From Bosea sp. RAC05 (lineage in GTDB: Bacteria > Pseudomonadota > Alphaproteobacteria > Rhizobiales > Beijerinckiaceae), in NCBI RefSeq assembly GCF_001713455.1, contig NZ_CP016464.1, positions 2,280,001 through 2,344,000 of the forward strand: a DNA stretch of 64,000 nt. The letters run 5' to 3'. Shown in pieces: positions 55,763 to 64,000 of the stretch. The translations under genes and the position numbers were made by a program. Position 1 is the first letter of the stretch, and each line of letters begins with the position of its first letter. The notes under the pieces were generated by a model. It was not told the DNA's origin. It did no database searches and saw only the letters and a program-made list of their open reading frames with translations.

Positions 55763-56863
55763 ATGCGCCAGGCGCTGGCCTTCGGGGCACGCGGACAGGG
55801 CACGACCTGGCCGAACCCCTGCGTGGGCGCGCTGGTGACGCAGGACACGGCCGACGGGCCGGTCATCGTCGCGCGCGGCCATACCCAGCCCGGCGGGCGC
55901 CCCCATGGCGAGGCCAACGCCTTCGACCGGGCCGGCCCCAGCGCCGCGGCCGGCGGCACGCTCTACGTCACGCTGGAACCCTGCTCCCATCGCACGATCC
56001 GGGCCGCGACGCCTTGCGTCGAGCGCACCATCCTCGCCGGTGTCCGGCGCGTCGTCGCGGCGATGGCCGACCCCAATCCCCGCTTCCAGGGGCTGGGCTT
56101 CGCCCTGCTGCGCACGGCCGGCATCGCGGTCACGACCGGCGTGCTGGAGGCGCAGGCGCAACGGGTCCATCGCGGCCATGTCCTGCGCGTGACGCGCGGC
56201 CGGCCGATGGTGACCTTCAAGATCGCGCGCACGGCCGATGGCTATGCCGGCGGGCCGGGCGGGGCGCGGCTCGCGGTGTCCTGTCCCGAGGCGAATGGCT
56301 GGGTCCATCTCCAGCGCGCCCATCATGACGCGATCATGCTGGGCATCGGCTCGGTGCTGGCCGACGATCCGCTCCTGACCGTGCGCCTGCCGGGGATGGC
56401 GGAACGCTCGCCGGTGCGTGTCGTGCTCGATTCGCAGTTGCGGCTGCCCGTGGCCTCGCAACTGGTGCGGACGGCGGCCGAGGTCCCGCTCTGGGTGGTG
56501 GCCGCCGAGACGGCACCGGTCGAGCGCGAGAGGGCGCTGGTCGCCGCCGGGGCCGAGGTGATGCGCGTCTCCGCCGACGCTCACGGCCATCTCGATCTCG
56601 CCGAGGCGCTGAGCCTGCTGGGGACGCGCGGCATTACCCGCGTCTTTTCGGAAGGCGGGCCGACGGTCGCGGAGACGCTCGCGCGCGCCGGGCTGCTCGA
56701 CGAGGTCGTGGTCTCGACCTCGCCGAATGCGCTCGGCCAGCCCGGCATCGTCGCCGTGCGGCCGGGCCTTGCAGCGGCGCTGGCCAACCCCGATCTCTAC
56801 CGCCTTGCGGAGACCGGCCTGATCGGTCACGACCGTTTCGAGCATTTCGTGAGGACAGGCTGA
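55763..56863 (+). CDS. ribD: Bifunctional diaminohydroxyphosphoribosylaminopyrimidine deaminase/reductase
   Basis: RibD (366 residues) carries out deamination and side-chain reduction in riboflavin synthesis. Zinc ligands of the deaminase are His48 (in PHGEANAF, with Glu50 as proton carrier), Cys74 and Cys85. The usual H-A-E reads H-G-E. The reductase domain starts near residue 145 (RPMVTFKIARTADGY). Conserved-looking residues (IDREF) lie just upstream in frame, but the only codons back to the nrdR stop are not normal starts, so ATG 55763 is taken. Confidence 0.94.
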   Translation: MRQALAFGARGQGTTWPNPCVGALVTQDTADGPVIVARGHTQPGGRPHGEANAFDRAGPSAAAGGTLYVTLEPCSHRTIRAATPCVERTILAGVRRVVAAMADPNPRFQGLGFALLRTAGIAVTTGVLEAQAQRVHRGHVLRVTRGRPMVTFKIARTADGYAGGPGGARLAVSCPEANGWVHLQRAHHDAIMLGIGSVLADDPLLTVRLPGMAERSPVRVVLDSQLRLPVASQLVRTAAEVPLWVVAAETAPVERERALVAAGAEVMRVSADAHGHLDLAEALSLLGTRGITRVFSEGGPTVAETLARAGLLDEVVVSTSPNALGQPGIVAVRPGLAAALANPDLYRLAETGLIGHDRFEHFVRTG

Positions 56864-57510
56864 TGTTCACTGGCATCGTCACCGCCATCGGCACCGTCGT
56901 CGAGAGCGAACGCAAGGGCCCGAGCCTGAAGCGGCTGGCCATCGCCTGCCCCTATGAGGCTGCCGGCATCGAGATCGGCGCCTCGATCGCCTGCGCTGGC
57001 GTCTGCCTGACGGTGACGGCGCTGCGGCCGCGCACCGATGGCGAGCCCGGCTGCATCTTCCAGGTCGAGGCCGCGGCCGAAACCCTGTCGAAGACGCTGG
57101 TCGGGGAATGGGAGGTCGGCAGCGCGATCAATCTCGAGCGCTCGCTGAAGGTCGGCGATGAGCTCGGCGGCCATCTCGTCACCGGCCATGTCGACGGCGT
57201 CGGCCAGATCCTGACGATCGAGCCGATCGCCCCCGATCCCGACGAGCCCTGGGGCGCGACCGCCCGGTTCCACGTCCGCGCGCCGAAGGGATTGCCGCGC
57301 TTCATCGCCGCCAAGGGCTCGATCTGCCTCGACGGCACCTCGCTGACCGTCAACACGGTCGAGGAGGACGTCTTCACCGTGCTCCTGATCCCGCACTCCT
57401 TCGCGGTCACCACCTGGGGGCAGCGGAAGGCGGGCGATCCCGTCCATGTCGAGGTCGATCTGATGGCGCGCTACGCCGCGCGGCTTGCGGAGGCGCGTGC
57501 GGAGGTCTAA
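56863..57510 (+). CDS. ribE: Riboflavin synthase alpha chain
   Basis: Riboflavin synthase (215 residues) turns two lumazine molecules into riboflavin. It has the twin lumazine-binding barrels: [14 protein letters not shown] in the first and [16 protein letters not shown] in the second, with MFTGIV at the start. It overlaps ribD by one base (TGATG), so the two are coupled. Confidence 0.96.
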   Translation: MFTGIVTAIGTVVESERKGPSLKRLAIACPYEAAGIEIGASIACAGVCLTVTALRPRTDGEPGCIFQVEAAAETLSKTLVGEWEVGSAINLERSLKVGDELGGHLVTGHVDGVGQILTIEPIAPDPDEPWGATARFHVRAPKGLPRFIAAKGSICLDGTSLTVNTVEEDVFTVLLIPHSFAVTTWGQRKAGDPVHVEVDLMARYAARLAEARAEV

Positions 57511-57545
57511 CCAGCGGCCTCATTCTTTCGAATAGGACAAGAACC

Positions 57546-58055
57546 ATGGCCGGACCCCGGCAATCCTCGGCCGCACCGGCCGCAACTTCGGCCGTCGATC
57601 TCGACGGCGCGCGCGTTCTCGTGGTCGAGGCGCGCTTCTACGACACGCTCGCCGACGAACTGCTGGAAGGCGCACGCGCCGTGCTCGACAAGGCGGGCTG
57701 CCGCGTCGATGTCGTCACCGTTCCCGGCGCGCTCGAAATCCCCTCCGCCATCGTCATCGGCCTGCGCGCCGCCGACGAGGCGGTCGACCCCTATGAGGCG
57801 GTGGTCGCGCTCGGCACCGTGATCCGCGGCGAGACCGGCCATTACGACATCGTCGCCGGCGAGAGCTCGCGCGCGCTCATGGACCTCTCGGTCGCCTTCG
57901 CCCTGCCGCTCGGCAATGGCATTCTCACCGTCGAGAACGAGGCGCAGGCCTGGGCCCGCGCCAACCGCTCGGAGATGGACAAGGGCGGCGGCGCAGCGGA
58001 AGCGGCGTTGGCGGTCCTGCGCTACAAGCGCTCGCTCGGGGAACAATCCACATGA
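57546..58055 (+). CDS. ribH: 6,7-dimethyl-8-ribityllumazine synthase
   Basis: RibH (169 residues) makes the lumazine precursor of riboflavin. [31 protein letters not shown] and [21 protein letters not shown] are typical; the last holds the catalytic His. It lies 35 bases after ribE and overlaps nusB by four bases (ATGA). Confidence 0.96.
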   Translation: MAGPRQSSAAPAATSAVDLDGARVLVVEARFYDTLADELLEGARAVLDKAGCRVDVVTVPGALEIPSAIVIGLRAADEAVDPYEAVVALGTVIRGETGHYDIVAGESSRALMDLSVAFALPLGNGILTVENEAQAWARANRSEMDKGGGAAEAALAVLRYKRSLGEQST

Positions 58056-58534
58056 GCAGGCCCGAATCCAACCGCGCCGAGATGCGCCGCGGCGCCCGGC
58101 TATCGGTCGTGCAGGCGCTCTACGAGATGGAGATCGGCGGGCGTGGCGTGGTCGAGGCCATGGCCGAGTTCGAGGCGTTCTGGATCGGCAAGCTGGTCGA
58201 GGACATCGAGCTGCCCAAGGCCGAGATCGCCTTCTTCCGCGACCTGCTGGGCGGCGTCGTGCGCGAGCAGCGCCTGGTCGACCGCTCGGTGGACGAGGCC
58301 CTGGCCTCCGGCTGGCCGCTGAAGCGGATCGAGGCGGTCGTGCGCGCGATCTTCCGCGCCGGCGCCTATGAACTGGCCTTCCGCAAGGACGTGCCGGCCC
58401 GCGCCGTGATCTCGGAATATGTCGCGGTCGCGCGCGCCTTCTACGAGGGCGAGGAGATCGGCATGGTCAACGCCGTGCTCGACCGGCTCGCCCGCGATTT
58501 CCGCACCGACGAGTTCGACGCGCCCGCGGCGTGA
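58052..58534 (+). CDS. nusB: Transcription antitermination protein NusB
   Basis: NusB (160 residues) works with NusE in rRNA antitermination. [19 protein letters not shown] and [28 protein letters not shown] fit the family. It overlaps ribH, the common ribH-nusB pair. A palindromic repeat lies between it and thiL. Confidence 0.95.
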   Translation: MSRPESNRAEMRRGARLSVVQALYEMEIGGRGVVEAMAEFEAFWIGKLVEDIELPKAEIAFFRDLLGGVVREQRLVDRSVDEALASGWPLKRIEAVVRAIFRAGAYELAFRKDVPARAVISEYVAVARAFYEGEEIGMVNAVLDRLARDFRTDEFDAPAA

Positions 58535-58538
58535 TACT

Positions 58539-58626
58539 CGTCATTGCGAGCGTAGCGAAGCAATCCAGAGGAGACAGGGCACCAGCGCTCCTGGATTGCT
58601 TCGTCCCTTCGCTCCTCGCAATGACG
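58539..58626. repeat. Palindromic repeat, CGTCATTGCGAG family, copy 2
   Basis: CGTCATTGCGAGCGTAGCG opens it; CTCCTCGCAATGACG closes it, with GAAGCAATCCAG matching CTGGATTGCTTC exactly. It fills the nusB-thiL gap; nusB stop and thiL start flank it closely. Same family as 45507-45593. Confidence 0.93.
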
Positions 58627-58639
58627 GAAAGGCCTGCGG

Positions 58640-59641
58640 ATGACGGTGGAAACCCGCGAACGCCCCGGCGAATTCGAGCTGATCGCCCGCCATTTCGCCC
58701 CGATAGCCGGGCCGGGCGGGCTCGGGCTGGTCGATGATGCCGGGCTGCTGCGGCCGGCGCGCGGCTACGAGATCGTCGTCACCGCCGATGCAGTGGTCGC
58801 CGGCGTCCATTTCTTCCCCGATGATCCGCCGGGCTCGATCGCCCGCAAGGCGCTGGCGGTCAATCTCTCCGATCTCGCCGCCAAGGGCGCAAAGCCTGAG
58901 GGCTTCGTGCTGGCGCTCGCCTTGCCGAAGGGCTGGACCGACAGCTGGCTCGCCGCCTTTGCCGCCGGGCTGAAGCAGGCGGCCGATGAGGCAGGCTGCC
59001 CGCTGATCGGCGGCGACACCGTCTCGACGCCGGGACCGCTGACGCTCTCGATCACCGCTTTCGGCAGCGTTCCGGCCGGTCGGATGGTGCTGCGCTCCGG
59101 CGCAAAGCCGGGCGATGTCCTCGCCGTCTCGGGCACGATTGGTGACGGCGCGCTCGGCCTGAAGGTCCATGGCCCGGCCGCTCCGCCCTGGGCGGCAGGG
59201 CTGTCGGAGGCGCATCGCGCGGCGCTGGCGGATCGTTATCTCCATCCGCAGCCGCGGCTGCGTCTCGCCGCCGGGTTGCAGGCCCATGCCTCCGCGGCGA
59301 TGGATGTGTCCGACGGGCTGGTCGGCGACCTCGCCAAGCTGCTGAAGGCCTCGGGCACGGGCGCCGAGGTCGATCTCGATGCCGTCCCGCTGTCGGAGGC
59401 GGCGCGCGCTGCGATCATGGCCGATCCTGCGCTGGCGGAACTGGCCTGGACCGGTGGAGACGACTACGAAATTCTCTGCACAGCCTCGCAGGGAGAATAT
59501 CCTGCTCTGGCCTCAGCGGCCGCGGCCGCCGGCATCGCGCTGACGGCCATCGGCGTGGTGACCGGGGCGACGGGCGCCGTACAGTATCGCGAGAAGGGCG
59601 GGGCGCGCAGTTTCGCGGCCGGCTCCTTCGCTCATTTCTGA
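58640..59641 (+). CDS. thiL: Thiamine-monophosphate kinase
   Basis: ThiL (333 residues) phosphorylates thiamine phosphate to the active cofactor. GGLGLVDDAGLL near the N-terminus, AVNLSDLAAKGA and GDTVSTPGPLTLSITAFG are family motifs; AMDVSDGLVGDLAKL lies in the C-terminal half. It follows nusB, a common neighbour. No TPP riboswitch was recognised before it. Confidence 0.95.
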   Translation: MTVETRERPGEFELIARHFAPIAGPGGLGLVDDAGLLRPARGYEIVVTADAVVAGVHFFPDDPPGSIARKALAVNLSDLAAKGAKPEGFVLALALPKGWTDSWLAAFAAGLKQAADEAGCPLIGGDTVSTPGPLTLSITAFGSVPAGRMVLRSGAKPGDVLAVSGTIGDGALGLKVHGPAAPPWAAGLSEAHRAALADRYLHPQPRLRLAAGLQAHASAAMDVSDGLVGDLAKLLKASGTGAEVDLDAVPLSEAARAAIMADPALAELAWTGGDDYEILCTASQGEYPALASAAAAAGIALTAIGVVTGATGAVQYREKGGARSFAAGSFAHF

Positions 59642-59680
59642 AGCCGGCCCTCAAGCCGCCTTCGCAGGGACGGCAGAACC

Positions 59681-61246
59681 ATGAACCAGCATGTTCCGGT
59701 CGCAGACGCAGATGCGCTCGCCAAGCGCAACTCTGTCGTCCTGGCCTGCGCCCAGGCGCTCGGCGGCGCCAGCCCCTCGATCGTGATCTCGCTCGGCGGC
59801 ATCGTCGGCTCGCAGCTCGTCACCGACCAGACCTTCGCCACCGTGCCGGTGAGCCTGATGCAGCTCGGCATCGCCGTCGGCGTCATTCCCGCGGCCATGC
59901 TGATGCGCCGTCACGGCCGTCGCAACGGCTATCTCATCGGCGCGCTGATCGGCGCGACCGCCGCCAGCGTCGCGGCGGCCGGCGCCAGCACGCGGCTGTT
60001 CTGGCTGTTCTGCCTAGGCACCTTCGCCTGCGGTCTCTACGGCGCCTTCGTCCAGAGCTACCGCTTTGCCGCCGCCGACGCCGCGACCGAGAGCTTCCGC
60101 CCGCGGGCGATCTCCTGGGTCATGATCGGCGGCATCGCAGCCGGCGTCATCGGCCCGCAATCGGTCTACTGGACGCGCGATCTGACGCCGGCCGCGCCCT
60201 TCGCCGCCAGCTTCCTCGCCCAGGCCGCTCTGGCGCTGATCGCCATGCTCGTCATCCTGCAACTGCGCGCCCCGCCGGTGGCACAGGTCAAGGCGAGTGG
60301 CGGGCGGCCTTTGCCCGAGATCATGCGGCAGCCGAAATTCATCGCCTCGGTGACGGCGGCGCTGGTGACCTACGGGCTGATGAGCTTCGTGATGACGGCC
60401 GCGCCGCTCGCCATGGTCGGCTGCGGCCATTCGGTCGGCGACGCCGCGCTCGGCATCCAGTGGCATGTGCTGGCGATGTTCGGGCCGAGTTTCTTCACCG
60501 GCCGGTTGATCGCGCGCTTCGGCAAGGCCCAGGTCACCATCGCCGGGCTGCTGCTCACCGCGCTCGCCGCGGTGATCGGGCTCACCGGCCTCAGCGTCGC
60601 GCATTTCTGGATCGCGCTGGTCGTGCTCGGGGTCGGCTGGAACTTCGGCTTCATCGGCGCGACCGCGCTGGTGACAGACTGCTACCGACCCGAGGAGCGG
60701 GTGAAGGTCCAGGCCGCCAATGATTTCCTGGTCTTCGGCTCGGTCGCGATCGCCTCCTTCTCCTCGGGCGGGCTGCTCCATGCCGGCGGCTGGGCGAGCG
60801 TGAACTGGCTGGTGTTTCCGCCCGTCGCGGTGGCGATGGCGCTGGTTCTCTGGCAGGCGCGGGCGCCCGGCCGGCCACCGTCTGAGCGCGACGATCGTCA
60901 CGGCCCGGCCGAAGAGAAGGCCCGCCGCCGCGCGGGATCGATCGTCCGGTCATGGGCCGCGAGGTCCGCGCCGGTCGTGATCCAGGCCGTCGCGTCCTGG
61001 CGGATGCGGGCCAGCAGCTGGTCCAGGACCCGCGCCGGGCCGGGGCGACCCGAAACCCAGTCGTGCAGCGTCAGCGTGAACAGGCCGCCGGCCGCGGCGC
61101 AGGCCTCCCAGTCGAACAGCCACTCCTGCAGCACCACGACCGGGCTCGTCGGTGGCCAGCGGGCGTCGAGGCCGGTCATCTTGAAGCGGGCCGTGTCCTC
61201 GCGGTTCCACGACACCGGCAGTTCCAGAACGCCGTCGAGCGTGTAG
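59681..61246 (+). CDS. MFS transporter with anomalous read-through tail
   Basis: The first 400 residues form a normal 12-helix major-facilitator protein (SIVISLGGIVGSQLVTDQTFATVPVSLMQLG, GRRNGYLIGALIGATAASVAAAG, and a second half ending WQARAPGRP). The frame then continues for about 121 residues, antisense to the deacetylase gene, as low-complexity Ser/Arg-rich sequence. A TGA at 60883-60885 lies in a neighbouring frame exactly where the transporter would end. This suggests a one-base frameshift or an unusual tail. The substrate is unknown. Confidence 0.75.
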   Translation: MNQHVPVADADALAKRNSVVLACAQALGGASPSIVISLGGIVGSQLVTDQTFATVPVSLMQLGIAVGVIPAAMLMRRHGRRNGYLIGALIGATAASVAAAGASTRLFWLFCLGTFACGLYGAFVQSYRFAAADAATESFRPRAISWVMIGGIAAGVIGPQSVYWTRDLTPAAPFAASFLAQAALALIAMLVILQLRAPPVAQVKASGGRPLPEIMRQPKFIASVTAALVTYGLMSFVMTAAPLAMVGCGHSVGDAALGIQWHVLAMFGPSFFTGRLIARFGKAQVTIAGLLLTALAAVIGLTGLSVAHFWIALVVLGVGWNFGFIGATALVTDCYRPEERVKVQAANDFLVFGSVAIASFSSGGLLHAGGWASVNWLVFPPVAVAMALVLWQARAPGRPPSERDDRHGPAEEKARRRAGSIVRSWAARSAPVVIQAVASWRMRASSWSRTRAGPGRPETQSCSVSVNRPPAAAQASQSNSHSCSTTTGLVGGQRASRPVILKRAVSSRFHDTGSSRTPSSV

Positions 61247-61794
61247 GGGTGGTCGAGCCCGGCGAGCGAACTGTCATAGAGCCCCTGCGCGCGCAGGAGC
61301 GCATGCATCGGCCGCGTCAGCTCCCACCCCGGTGCGCGAAACCCGGCCGGCCGTTGCCCCGTCTGCGCCACGAAGGTTGCGAGCGAGGCTTCGAGCGCCT
61401 CGCCGAAGGTCTCGGTCGAAATCTCGCGTGTCGCCTCATGGGCGAAACCGTGCAGGCCGACTTCGTGCCCGGCCGCGACCAGATCCGGCAGCAGCGCCGG
61501 CTGACGCGCGGCGATCAGGCCCGGCACGAAGAAGGTCGCCTGGACTTCGTGGCGCGCCAGGACCTGCAGCAGGTGCTGCAGCCCCGCCCGCAGCCCGTAT
61601 TGCCGCTGTTCCCGCTCGGAGAGATAGCCGTCATCCCCGGTCTCGCGCAGGCGCCAGAGCAGCGGCGTGTCGGCGTCGACGTCGATGCTGATCCAGGCGG
61701 CGGAGGCCTTTCCGGCTGGCCAGGCATAGGGCATGGGCGCAGGCCCGGCGGGGGATGCGGTCTGCAGGGGCGCGGCAGGCTTCGACATCGTCAT
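60898..61794 (-). CDS. Polysaccharide deacetylase family protein
   Basis: This 298-residue NodB-type deacetylase has the D-x-D motif near the start (SIDVDADTP), HGFAH as the metal-binding histidine pair (VGLHGFAHEATREIS), and LHDWV near the end. There is no signal peptide, fitting the cytosolic HpPgdA-like or allantoinase-like subgroup. ATG at 61794 has GGGGA a few bases upstream; ATG at 61788 is also possible. Its 3' half overlaps the tail of the MFS frame. Confidence 0.85.
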   Translation of the reverse strand: MTMSKPAAPLQTASPAGPAPMPYAWPAGKASAAWISIDVDADTPLLWRLRETGDDGYLSEREQRQYGLRAGLQHLLQVLARHEVQATFFVPGLIAARQPALLPDLVAAGHEVGLHGFAHEATREISTETFGEALEASLATFVAQTGQRPAGFRAPGWELTRPMHALLRAQGLYDSSLAGLDHPYTLDGVLELPVSWNREDTARFKMTGLDARWPPTSPVVVLQEWLFDWEACAAAGGLFTLTLHDWVSGRPGPARVLDQLLARIRQDATAWITTGADLAAHDRTIDPARRRAFSSAGP

Positions 61795-61887
61795 GGTTCC
61801 CCGGCTCCGGCATTGCGCCCACGCGTCATCGCGTTTGCGCTTCCTTGCGAAACTTGCCACAAATTCGCCCGACACTGGCGACGCGAA

Positions 61888-61913
61888 GCGGGCCGATTAG
61901 TCTTTCGGCCCGC
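61888..61913 (+). other. Perfect 9-bp hairpin upstream of hppA
   Basis: GCGGGCCGA and TCGGCCCGC pair around TTAGTCTT. No T-run follows, and it sits in the divergent region about 85 bases before hppA, so it could be a leader hairpin rather than a terminator. The role is unknown. Confidence 0.45.
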
Positions 61914-61996
61914 ATTTCCTGTGCCTGGCGTCCAAAGCGGCAAATGAGGAGCGACAGCGCTCCCTCTCGGTCGGAAGCTCAAGGTCAGGAAACCGA

Positions 61997-64000
61997 ATGT
62001 CAGCCCTGCTTATCATCATCGTCTTAAGTGCTTTATCGATCGCCTATGGCGTCTGGGCCTATGCCGACGTCATGAAGCGCGATGCCGGCAACCAGCGCAT
62101 GCAGGAGATCGCGGCCGCGGTCGCCGAGGGTGCGCAGGCCTATCTGAAGCGCCAGTACATCACCATCGGCATGGTCGGTGTCGTGCTCTTCGTCGCGCTC
62201 GCCTATCTGCTGGGGCAGTGGGTCGCGATTGGCTTCCTGATCGGCGCCGTCCTGTCCGGCATGGCCGGCTTCATCGGCATGAACGTCTCGGTGCGCGCGA
62301 ACGTCCGCACCGCCCAGGCCGCCATGCAGTCGCTCGGCGAGGGGCTCGACGTCGCCTTCAAGGCCGGCGCCGTCACCGGCATGCTGGTCGCCGGCCTCGC
62401 CCTGCTCGGCGTCGCCGTCTATTACGGCGTGCTGACCTCGATGCTGGGCTTCTCGCCCTCGAGCCGCGTCGTCATCGATTCGCTCGTGGCGCTCGGCCTC
62501 GGTGCCTCGCTGATCTCGATCTTCGCCCGTCTCGGCGGCGGCATCTTCACTAAAGGAGCCGATGTCGGCGCCGACCTCGTCGGCAAGGTCGAGGCCGGCA
62601 TTCCCGAGGATGATCCGCGCAACCCGGCCACCATCGCCGACAATGTCGGCGACAATGTCGGCGACTGCGCCGGCATGGCGGCCGACCTGTTCGAGACCTA
62701 TGCGGTGACGCTGGTCGCCACGATGGTTCTGGCCGCGATCTTCTTCGCCGGCCAGGCCACGCTCGGCACGATGATGCTCTACCCGATGGCGATCGGCGCA
62801 GCCTGCATCGTGACCTCGATCATCGGCACCTTCTTCGTCAAGCTCGGCGCCAACCAGTCGATCATGGGCGCGCTCTACAAGGGCTTCATCGCCGCCGGCG
62901 TGCTCTCGATCGGCGCGATCGCAGCCGTGAACTATCTGATGTTCGGCGGCTTCTCGGCCTCCTTCACCACCGTGCAGGGCGTCACCTTCACCTCGGGCGG
63001 GCTCTTCGCCTGCGCGCTGGTCGGTCTTGCCGTCACGCTGCTGATCGTCGTCATCACCGAGTACTACACCGGCACCGGCAAGCGCCCGGTGGTCTCGATC
63101 GCCCAGGCCTCGGTCACCGGCCACGGCACCAACGTCATCCAGGGCCTCGCGGTCTCCCTGGAATCCACCGCCCTGCCGACGATCGTGATCATCGCCGGCA
63201 TCATCGTCTCCTATGGCCTCGCCGGCCTGTTCGGCATCGCGATTGCCACCACCGCCATGCTGGCGCTGGCGGGCGTCGTCGTCGCGCTCGACGCCTTCGG
63301 CCCTGTCACCGACAATGCCGGCGGCATCGCCGAGATGGCCGGCCTGCCCAAGGAGGTCCGCCACTCCACCGACGCGCTCGACGCCGTCGGCAACACCACC
63401 AAGGCGATCACCAAGGGCTATGCGATCGGCTCGGCGGGTCTGGGCGCTCTGGTGCTCTTCGCGGCCTATACCTCCGACCTCAACTTCTTTGTGGCGGAGG
63501 CCAACAAGGCGGGCTCGACCTCGTTCCAGTACTTCAAGGGCGTGGTCGTCGATTTCTCGCTGTCCAACCCCTATGTCGTCGTCGGCCTGCTGCTCGGCGG
63601 CCTGATCCCCTTCCTCTTCGCCGGCATGGGCATGACGGCGGTGGGGCGCGCGGCGGGCTCCGTCGTCGAGGAGGTCCGGCGCCAGTTCAAGGAGAAGCCG
63701 GGCATCATGGACGGCACCGAGCGGCCCGATTATGCCCGCGCCGTCGATCTCCTGACCAAGGCGGCGATCAAGGAGATGATCGTGCCCTCGCTTCTGCCTG
63801 TGCTCGCGCCGATCGTGACCTTCTTCGCGATCAACGCCATCGCCGGCAAGAACCAGGCCTTCGCGGCCGTCGGCGCCATGCTGATGGGCGTCATCGTCAC
63901 CGGCATCTTCGTCGCGATCTCGATGACCTCGGGCGGCGGCGCCTGGGACAATGCCAAGAAGTCCTTCGAGGACGGCTTCGTCGACAAGGACGGGGTGCGC
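61997..64000 (+). CDS. hppA: K+-insensitive pyrophosphate-energised proton pump (partial)
   Basis: This membrane pyrophosphatase pumps protons using PPi; 668 residues are seen and the gene runs off the window. [11 protein letters not shown], then [19 protein letters not shown], are the PPi-binding motifs. [10 protein letters not shown] has Lys469 and Thr472 at the positions that mark K+-independent enzymes. The ATG follows a purine-rich AGGAAACCGA. It is divergent from the deacetylase gene. Confidence 0.96.
   Translation, partial: MSALLIIIVLSALSIAYGVWAYADVMKRDAGNQRMQEIAAAVAEGAQAYLKRQYITIGMVGVVLFVALAYLLGQWVAIGFLIGAVLSGMAGFIGMNVSVRANVRTAQAAMQSLGEGLDVAFKAGAVTGMLVAGLALLGVAVYYGVLTSMLGFSPSSRVVIDSLVALGLGASLISIFARLGGGIFTKGADVGADLVGKVEAGIPEDDPRNPATIADNVGDNVGDCAGMAADLFETYAVTLVATMVLAAIFFAGQATLGTMMLYPMAIGAACIVTSIIGTFFVKLGANQSIMGALYKGFIAAGVLSIGAIAAVNYLMFGGFSASFTTVQGVTFTSGGLFACALVGLAVTLLIVVITEYYTGTGKRPVVSIAQASVTGHGTNVIQGLAVSLESTALPTIVIIAGIIVSYGLAGLFGIAIATTAMLALAGVVVALDAFGPVTDNAGGIAEMAGLPKEVRHSTDALDAVGNTTKAITKGYAIGSAGLGALVLFAAYTSDLNFFVAEANKAGSTSFQYFKGVVVDFSLSNPYVVVGLLLGGLIPFLFAGMGMTAVGRAAGSVVEEVRRQFKEKPGIMDGTERPDYARAVDLLTKAAIKEMIVPSLLPVLAPIVTFFAINAIAGKNQAFAAVGAMLMGVIVTGIFVAISMTSGGGAWDNAKKSFEDGFVDKDGVR

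Noticed and set aside
55727..57545. FMN riboswitch for the riboflavin genes
   Set aside because: The rib genes are packed or overlapping with no leader long enough, and no FMN-element core sequence was seen.
58539..58626. Rho-independent terminator after nusB
   Set aside because: The hairpin has no T-run and matches the dispersed repeat family, so it was called a repeat.

Overview
The window is high-GC DNA of about 68-70 percent by eye, densely packed with genes. It looks like a chromosomal segment of an alphaproteobacterium in the order Hyphomicrobiales (Rhizobiales), most like Bosea or a close relative. The lineage signs are a Porin_2-type porin, two DUF2336 proteins, a MarR-type regulator next to an L,D-transpeptidase (the LdtR/LdtP arrangement), a Mg-type HemB lacking zinc cysteines, a K+-independent H+-pyrophosphatase, and the order smpB...pyrE-era-rnc-lepB...acpS-pdxJ...rpoZ-rel...recO. 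The genus call is inference from protein character and gene order; no database was searched.

Layout. 0-18 kb is mostly envelope: a LysR regulator divergent from a 2-keto-4-pentenoate hydratase-like gene, tamA-tamB, a major porin with a long leader, an OmpA/BON protein plus a small membrane/HhH protein, an alpha/beta hydrolase, and a soluble lytic transglycosylase divergent from dapA. 17.7-34.5 kb is a housekeeping block: a PaiB-like protein, smpB, a NYN-domain protein, pyrE, a BrnT-type toxin-antitoxin pair, era, rnc, lepB, a sensor kinase, aqpZ, acpS, pdxJ, a HerA-like ATPase, rpoZ, the (p)ppGpp enzyme rel, a LysR/tautomerase pair and recO. 34-46.7 kb holds a DUF1003 protein, parC, a small beta-barrel protein, two tandem equal-length DUF2336 genes, bpt, a PIN/RHH toxin-antitoxin pair, an RDD protein, threonine dehydratase, an orphan LivH-type permease fused to a lipoprotein-like head, and hemB. 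46.8-53 kb holds an acyl-CoA hydrolase, a four-helix membrane protein, ldtR-ldtP, a MazEF-type pair and nhaA. 53-64 kb holds glyA, a PIN-type pair, nrdR-ribD-ribE-ribH-nusB-thiL, an MFS transporter, a polysaccharide deacetylase and hppA, which runs off the right edge.

The genes cover three linked jobs. Outer-envelope building uses the TAM complex, porin, OmpA-like protein, Slt, LdtP and DapA. Stringent-response, RNA and translation care uses Rel, RpoZ, SmpB, Era, RNase III, NusB and Bpt. Cofactor synthesis uses riboflavin, pyridoxal, heme and thiamine genes. Four small toxin-antitoxin modules, some with a palindrome or repeat at the promoter, sit between otherwise conserved neighbours. Six palindromic intergenic repeats, four of them beginning CGTCAT and ending ATGACG, mark many gene boundaries. 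I found no rRNA, tRNA, CRISPR array, phage or insertion sequence. The most promising unexplained items are a 20-codon reading frame overlapping the porin start, two CtrA-like boxes in front of envelope genes, the LivH/lipoprotein fusion, a 683-bp multi-hairpin gap after smpB, and a possible pseudoknot in the glyA leader.
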